Of a DNA stretch of 64,000 bases, positions 60,239 to 64,000 are shown one piece after another; the stretch's first letter is position 1; every line of letters begins with the position of its first letter. The DNA comes from Alteromonas profundi. GTDB lineage: Bacteria > Pseudomonadota > Gammaproteobacteria > Enterobacterales > Alteromonadaceae. The translations under genes and the position numbers were made by a program. The stretch is taken from the NCBI RefSeq assembly GCF_010500865.1, contig NZ_JAAAWN010000009.1:1-64000 (forward strand), read 5' to 3'. The notes under the pieces are model-generated. The model made no database searches. It saw nothing but the letters and a program-made list of their open reading frames with translations, and was not told where the DNA came from.

Positions 60239-60396
60239 AATATTTCTGGCTTAGTTACTGCGAAAGCCACTATTATACATTAATCTTACGGGGCGTAACC
60301 ATGGTGCAAATACGGTTTTTCAACTCAGTTTTTACTACTGTGACAATATGCGGGCCTATAGAGCTTGCCAATGTTACCGCCAGGGGACAACCAACG

Positions 60397-61323
60397 CTAT
60401 TTGTTAGCCAAGGGCGAAACAAACCCTTCAGGCTTAATTGCTAACACATCGCAATTTAACTCATCTATTACGTGCTCAGCGGTATTGCCGATAAGCGCCG
60501 CAGATAAACCTATTCGACCTACGGTGCCAATAACCACAAGTTCAGCGTCGATGTCTTTGGCAACCATTGGGATAACGTGTTCAGGTAACCCTTCTTTAAC
60601 AAAACAGCGGTCGCGAGCAATATCAAACTTGCTTGCGTGGGCAGCCATTTCCTCGTTGTGATGGTGTTTTACTGCATTGTTATAGCTGTCTGGATCGAAC
60701 TCAGGCACTTCAATAGCAATATTTAACGGGGTGGAGGGGTAGCTATTAACCAAATTTACATTACCGCTTAGCAATGCGGCGTAATCGTTTGCAATAACGG
60801 TAAGTTTATCATTAAGTTTAGCGTGGTCGGGGTCTTCGCTGCCCACGTTTACTGCAGCTATAATTTCCCCGCCTTCGGGCCAATCATGTTCTTTGACCAG
60901 CAGGATAGGGCTTGGACATTTTCGAAGCAAATGCCAATCGGTAGGTGTAAAAATAACCGAGGCAAGGTCATCGTGGCGCTTAGTGGCTTTTACTACTAAG
61001 TCGATATCGTTCTCTATAGCGTAGCGAATAATGGTTTCATAGGAGCGCTTATTCCATTGAACCACAATGTCGATATCGCTAAAACCCATCTCATTTAAAC
61101 TGTCTGACAACCCGCTGGCATGTTCATAGGTTACCGCGTCCTTCATAGCATCGCGCTCTTCAGGACTAAGCATAGTCGTCATGTTATAGGAGAGATCGTA
61201 GACCACGGAAATAGCAGTGACTTTCGCCCCCGTCTTTGTTGCGATTTCCTTGGCTCTACTTAACGCAGGTTGGGTTTCCCTGTCTGCTTCAACAACCGCT
61301 AGAATATGGTGGTAGTTAATCAT
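60397..61323 (-). CDS. uspE: Universal stress protein UspE
   Basis: This 308-residue protein consists of two tandem USP domains. The second ends in VVIGTVGRIGLSAALIGNTAEHVID, a G-x2-G-x9-G(S/T) nucleotide-binding type. UspE follows fnr in E. coli and here, on the same strand, 103 bases downstream of it. Confidence 0.92.
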   Translation of the reverse strand: MINYHHILAVVEADRETQPALSRAKEIATKTGAKVTAISVVYDLSYNMTTMLSPEERDAMKDAVTYEHASGLSDSLNEMGFSDIDIVVQWNKRSYETIIRYAIENDIDLVVKATKRHDDLASVIFTPTDWHLLRKCPSPILLVKEHDWPEGGEIIAAVNVGSEDPDHAKLNDKLTVIANDYAALLSGNVNLVNSYPSTPLNIAIEVPEFDPDSYNNAVKHHHNEEMAAHASKFDIARDRCFVKEGLPEHVIPMVAKDIDAELVVIGTVGRIGLSAALIGNTAEHVIDELNCDVLAIKPEGFVSPLANK

Positions 61324-61426
61324 AATTCCGCTGACCTTTATTGCGTTTACCTTGTCACTTATTAAGTGTAATAGGTTTTTTTCAAAGCGATAGGAAATTA
61401 CATGGGAAGTCGATCAGCAATTAGTA

Positions 61427-62167
61427 TTAACTATTACATACCTTACCTATTATGGGCACATGAGATAATTTTTGACTAAGGGCGGTGAAATCAATAATGG
61501 TAATGAGTTTTCCATCTACCTTAATAATCTTTTCTTTTTGGAAACGGCTTAGCAAACGACTAATCGTTTCTATGGTTAGCCCTAGGTAATTGCCAATTTC
61601 GTTACGGGTCATAGTAAGGTGGAATTCTCGATGTGAGAAACCCCGCTCTTCAAATCTATTTGATAGGTGGGCAAGAAAATAAAGCAAGCGCTCCTCGGCA
61701 GAGCGTTTATTTAGCAACATGATCATATCGTGATCTTGTTTAATCTCTGCGCTCATAAAACTCATAATTTGATGTCGTAACTTAGGAAACTGAACAGACA
61801 TCTCATCTAAGGTTTCATATGGCAATTCGCAAACCATCGCGGTTTCAAGGGCTTGAGTATAACTTTGATGCTTACTTTCCCTTAGTGCGTCGAAGCCGAT
61901 GATATCCCCCGGAAAGTGAAAGCCGGTAATTTGTTCTTCGCCATCGGGGTTGGTAACAAAGGATTTGAACGAGCCAGTGCGTACTGCGAATAACGAATGA
62001 AAGGTGTCGCCGCTTTTCACTAATGTATCACCACGATGAAAGGGCTTCTTACGTTCGATAATATCGTCTAACGATTCGATTTCAGTTTTATTTAATGCCA
62101 CGGGGAGGCACAAATGACTAAAACTGCAATTTTGACAATGAATTGAAAATTCGCTTGCTCTGCTCAT
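61427..62167 (-). CDS. fnr: Fumarate/nitrate reduction regulator FNR (EtrA)
   Basis: This oxygen-sensing CRP-family activator has 246 residues. Cluster cysteines are at C11, C14, C20 and C113 ([11 protein letters not shown] and AMVCELP), preserving the spacing of E. coli FNR. The recognition helix reads [14 protein letters not shown], with the E-x2-SR contact. It lies between a SafE-like gene of the cco cluster and uspE. Confidence 0.96.
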   Translation of the reverse strand: MSRASEFSIHCQNCSFSHLCLPVALNKTEIESLDDIIERKKPFHRGDTLVKSGDTFHSLFAVRTGSFKSFVTNPDGEEQITGFHFPGDIIGFDALRESKHQSYTQALETAMVCELPYETLDEMSVQFPKLRHQIMSFMSAEIKQDHDMIMLLNKRSAEERLLYFLAHLSNRFEERGFSHREFHLTMTRNEIGNYLGLTIETISRLLSRFQKEKIIKVDGKLITIIDFTALSQKLSHVPIIGKVCNS

Positions 62168-62215
62168 AACGCGTTAATCTTGGTTACCATGTAATGAATG
62201 GTACTACGCTGAAAA

Positions 62216-62872
62216 CTAAAATGCGCGAAAAATTAAAAATAATGAATATAGCGCCATAAGGCTTGCGCAAATTTGTCTTACTGTAGGATGACGAAAGCCT
62301 TGAATAATATATGCACTTCCCGCACTCGCGGCAAAAAGCGTAGGTAAAGTACCTAACCCAAACGCTAACATGATGCCAGCGCCTTCTAAAGCACTGCCGG
62401 AAGCGAGGGCCCATGTAAGGGTTGAATACACCAACCCACAGGGTAGCCAGCCCCAAATAAACCCGTAGGGCAAGGCGTGCCATGGCGATTTAAAAGGCAA
62501 AAAGCGTTTTGAAATAGGCTGAATTGCTTTGAATAAACCGCGGCCGAGCGATTCAATATGGGTTAACCCGGTCCACCACTGACCTAAGTAGCAGGCTAAC
62601 AGTAGCAACATAAGGGCGCTTATAAGTGATAACGCCGGAGCGGCGATAGGCACAAAATGAGTAGCCATTTGACCAACGGCGCCGGTTAATGCACCGGCCA
62701 ACGTATAGCTAATTACGCGCCCGCTATTATAAGCGAGGGTGTAAGGAAAGGCGGCATCATCTTTGGGGGTAACGGTTCTCAGTGCAGCAACTATCCCGCC
62801 ACACATGCCGACGCAATGTACGCCACCCGCAATGCCAATAATAAAGGCAGAGAAAAAATTAATCTCCGTCAT
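62216..62872 (-). CDS. SafE/TauE-like membrane protein of the cbb3 oxidase cluster
   Basis: This 218-residue protein has about six helices and the cysteine motif GGVHCVGMCGGI. Homologues sit beside ccoS in many proteobacteria and are linked to copper handling or cytochrome maturation. ATG 62872 (MTEINFFSAF) is preferred over 62947 because the extension overlaps most of ccoS. It overlaps the end of ccoS by 14 bases. Confidence 0.85.
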   Translation of the reverse strand: MTEINFFSAFIIGIAGGVHCVGMCGGIVAALRTVTPKDDAAFPYTLAYNSGRVISYTLAGALTGAVGQMATHFVPIAAPALSLISALMLLLLACYLGQWWTGLTHIESLGRGLFKAIQPISKRFLPFKSPWHALPYGFIWGWLPCGLVYSTLTWALASGSALEGAGIMLAFGLGTLPTLFAASAGSAYIIQGFRHPTVRQICASLMALYSLFLIFRAF

Positions 62873-63074
62873 GATGTTCTTTTTGTTGTTGCACCCGTTT
62901 GCGCTCTTCAGCGAGGGCCTTCTCCTCTGGAGAAAGGTCATCATCAAACAATATGCTGTAGCCTTGGCGATCTAAATCTTCAAACTGATTCGACCTTACT
63001 GCCCAAAAAAAGATAACAACGGCCACGGCTACAATAATAATAGCGATGGGAATAAGCACATAGATAATACTCAT
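62859..63074 (-). CDS. ccoS: cbb3-type cytochrome oxidase assembly protein CcoS
   Basis: This is a 71-residue single-helix protein (MSIIYVLIPIAIIIVAVAVVIFFW) with the CcoS segment WAVRSNQFEDLDRQGYSILFDDD. It is needed to insert haem and copper into cbb3 oxidase. It starts one base after the ccoI stop. Confidence 0.95.
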   Translation of the reverse strand: MSIIYVLIPIAIIIVAVAVVIFFWAVRSNQFEDLDRQGYSILFDDDLSPEEKALAEERKRVQQQKEHHDGD

Positions 63075-63075
63075 A

Positions 63076-64000
63076 TTATTTGCTCAACAATCGAGTGGAG
63101 TTGGTAACCACAATAATACTGCTTAGCGACATGCCAACAACGGCCATCCAAGGTTGCAGCAAGCCTGAAACGGCAAATGGAAGTATAAGAATGTTGTACC
63201 CTATTGCCCATGCGATATTTTGCCTTATTGTGCGCTTGGCCTGACGGGCCACCTGCATCAGTGTGGGAACCGACTGTAAGCTGTCGCCTAACAATATGAC
63301 ATCAGCAGCGGTTTTTGCAACATCAGTGGCATTTCCAACGGCTACCGCGACATCAGCACTGGCCAATACTGGCGCATCATTAATACCGTCTCCCATCATT
63401 AGCACATGCTTACCGTTTTGCTGAAGCTGCTGTACCTGATTATATTTCTGTTCAGGGGACAGTCCGCCTTTTGCATACTCAATAGGAAGTTGAGACACCA
63501 AGTTGTCAACGTTTTGTTGAGTATCACCGCTTAACACAATAAGCTGATGAGCTGTTAAGCTATTAAGGGTTTCTATGGCATCGTTGCGTAAACTGTCGCT
63601 AACCAAAAACGCCGCGATAAGGGTGTTTTCCGCGCTCGCGCTTTTTGCACATAGAAATACATTGGCGGCAAACGGAATCATCGATTGATCACTAACATTA
63701 CAAAAAGAGGCTGAACCAAGGTAGAAACGGGTACCTTTAATATCGCCGTATATACCGCCGCCGGGTGTAACATTAAAGTGCTCGATAGTATGAGTAGGGT
63801 CGCCAGAAAAAGCACGACTAATAGGGTGCTCAGAGCGTGCTTCTAAGGTAATGGCAATAGCCATAGTAAGCTGTGGGTTAACCCCTTTCGCAAACCAGCG
63901 TTCTTTAAGTGAGAAAACGCCTTGGGTAAGGGTGCCGGTTTTATCAAGGGCAATGGTGTCTATGCCGGTAAGTTGCTCTAGTGCATCGGCACGCTTTAAC
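63076..64000 (-). CDS. ccoI: Copper-translocating P-type ATPase CcoI (C-terminal part)
   Basis: This gene runs off the right edge; about 308 C-terminal residues are present. Visible motifs are the phosphorylation site LDKTGTLTQG (just inside the edge), SEHPISRAF (nucleotide binding), GDGINDAPVLASADVAVAVG and the last helix pair. Placement before ccoS marks it as the copper pump for cbb3 oxidase assembly. An internal ATG at 63864 is not the start. Confidence 0.93.
   Translation of the reverse strand, partial: LKRADALEQLTGIDTIALDKTGTLTQGVFSLKERWFAKGVNPQLTMAIAITLEARSEHPISRAFSGDPTHTIEHFNVTPGGGIYGDIKGTRFYLGSASFCNVSDQSMIPFAANVFLCAKSASAENTLIAAFLVSDSLRNDAIETLNSLTAHQLIVLSGDTQQNVDNLVSQLPIEYAKGGLSPEQKYNQVQQLQQNGKHVLMMGDGINDAPVLASADVAVAVGNATDVAKTAADVILLGDSLQSVPTLMQVARQAKRTIRQNIAWAIGYNILILPFAVSGLLQPWMAVVGMSLSSIIVVTNSTRLLSK

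Overview
The window looks like chromosomal DNA of a marine gammaproteobacterium close to Alteromonas. This is inferred from protein sequence style and gene order, such as lrp-ftsK-lolA-rarA-crcB-serS, serC-aroA, cmk-rpsA-ihfB, lapA-lapB-pyrF, tusDCBE next to yccA, and fnr next to the ccoI/ccoS genes. No search could be run.

Positions 1-25.4 kb are a dense housekeeping core: nrdA, ubiG, gyrA, serC-aroA, cmk, rpsA, ihfB, a large PilZ protein, lapAB-pyrF, ald, lrp, ftsK, lolA, rarA, crcB and serS. Positions 25.4-42.5 kb hold a HUH (Y1/RAYT-like) transposase, a HAD phosphatase, tusDCBE, a Bax-inhibitor-1 protein, two near-identical tRNA-Ser(UGA) copies flanking a 4.7 kb segment (membrane transporter-like protein, LysR, DoxX, LigB-type dioxygenase), the ovothiol pair ovoA-ovoB, then uvrY-uvrC and pgsA. 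A tRNA operon (Gly, Cys, Leu) with a strong sigma-70 promoter follows.

Positions 43.0-50.1 kb are accessory DNA at the 3' end of tRNA-Leu. The tRNA end is repeated imperfectly at 48761-48780. Between the two copies lie an ISL3-family insertion sequence and a three-gene module of unknown function: a coiled-coil two-TM protein, a divergent FtsZ-like GTPase with a coiled-coil C-terminal extension, and a small protein with a hydrophobic N-terminus. Four AGTGCAAAT repeats precede the module. No integrase is present. An IS3-family element has inserted into a remnant ISL3 end just outside the island. The module is the best candidate for an undescribed system; a membrane-linked cytoskeletal or defence role is only a hypothesis.

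Positions 50.3-64 kb return to core genes: a chemoreceptor, a DTW-domain protein, tpx, sseA, cobB, a LysE exporter, a Bax-like glucosaminidase group, rssA-like patatin, ttcA, uspE, fnr, a SafE-like protein, ccoS and part of ccoI.

A second unusual signal cuts across genes: the octamer TGGGTGTC/GACACCCA occurs 24 times between 19.6 and 40.7 kb. I found it nowhere else in the window apart from one copy made by an IS junction. It lies between genes and inside coding sequences, where it adds odd segments to FtsK, LolA and OvoB. Several copies sit in hairpins. Copies also flank the HUH transposase, which suggests a REP-like dispersed repeat.
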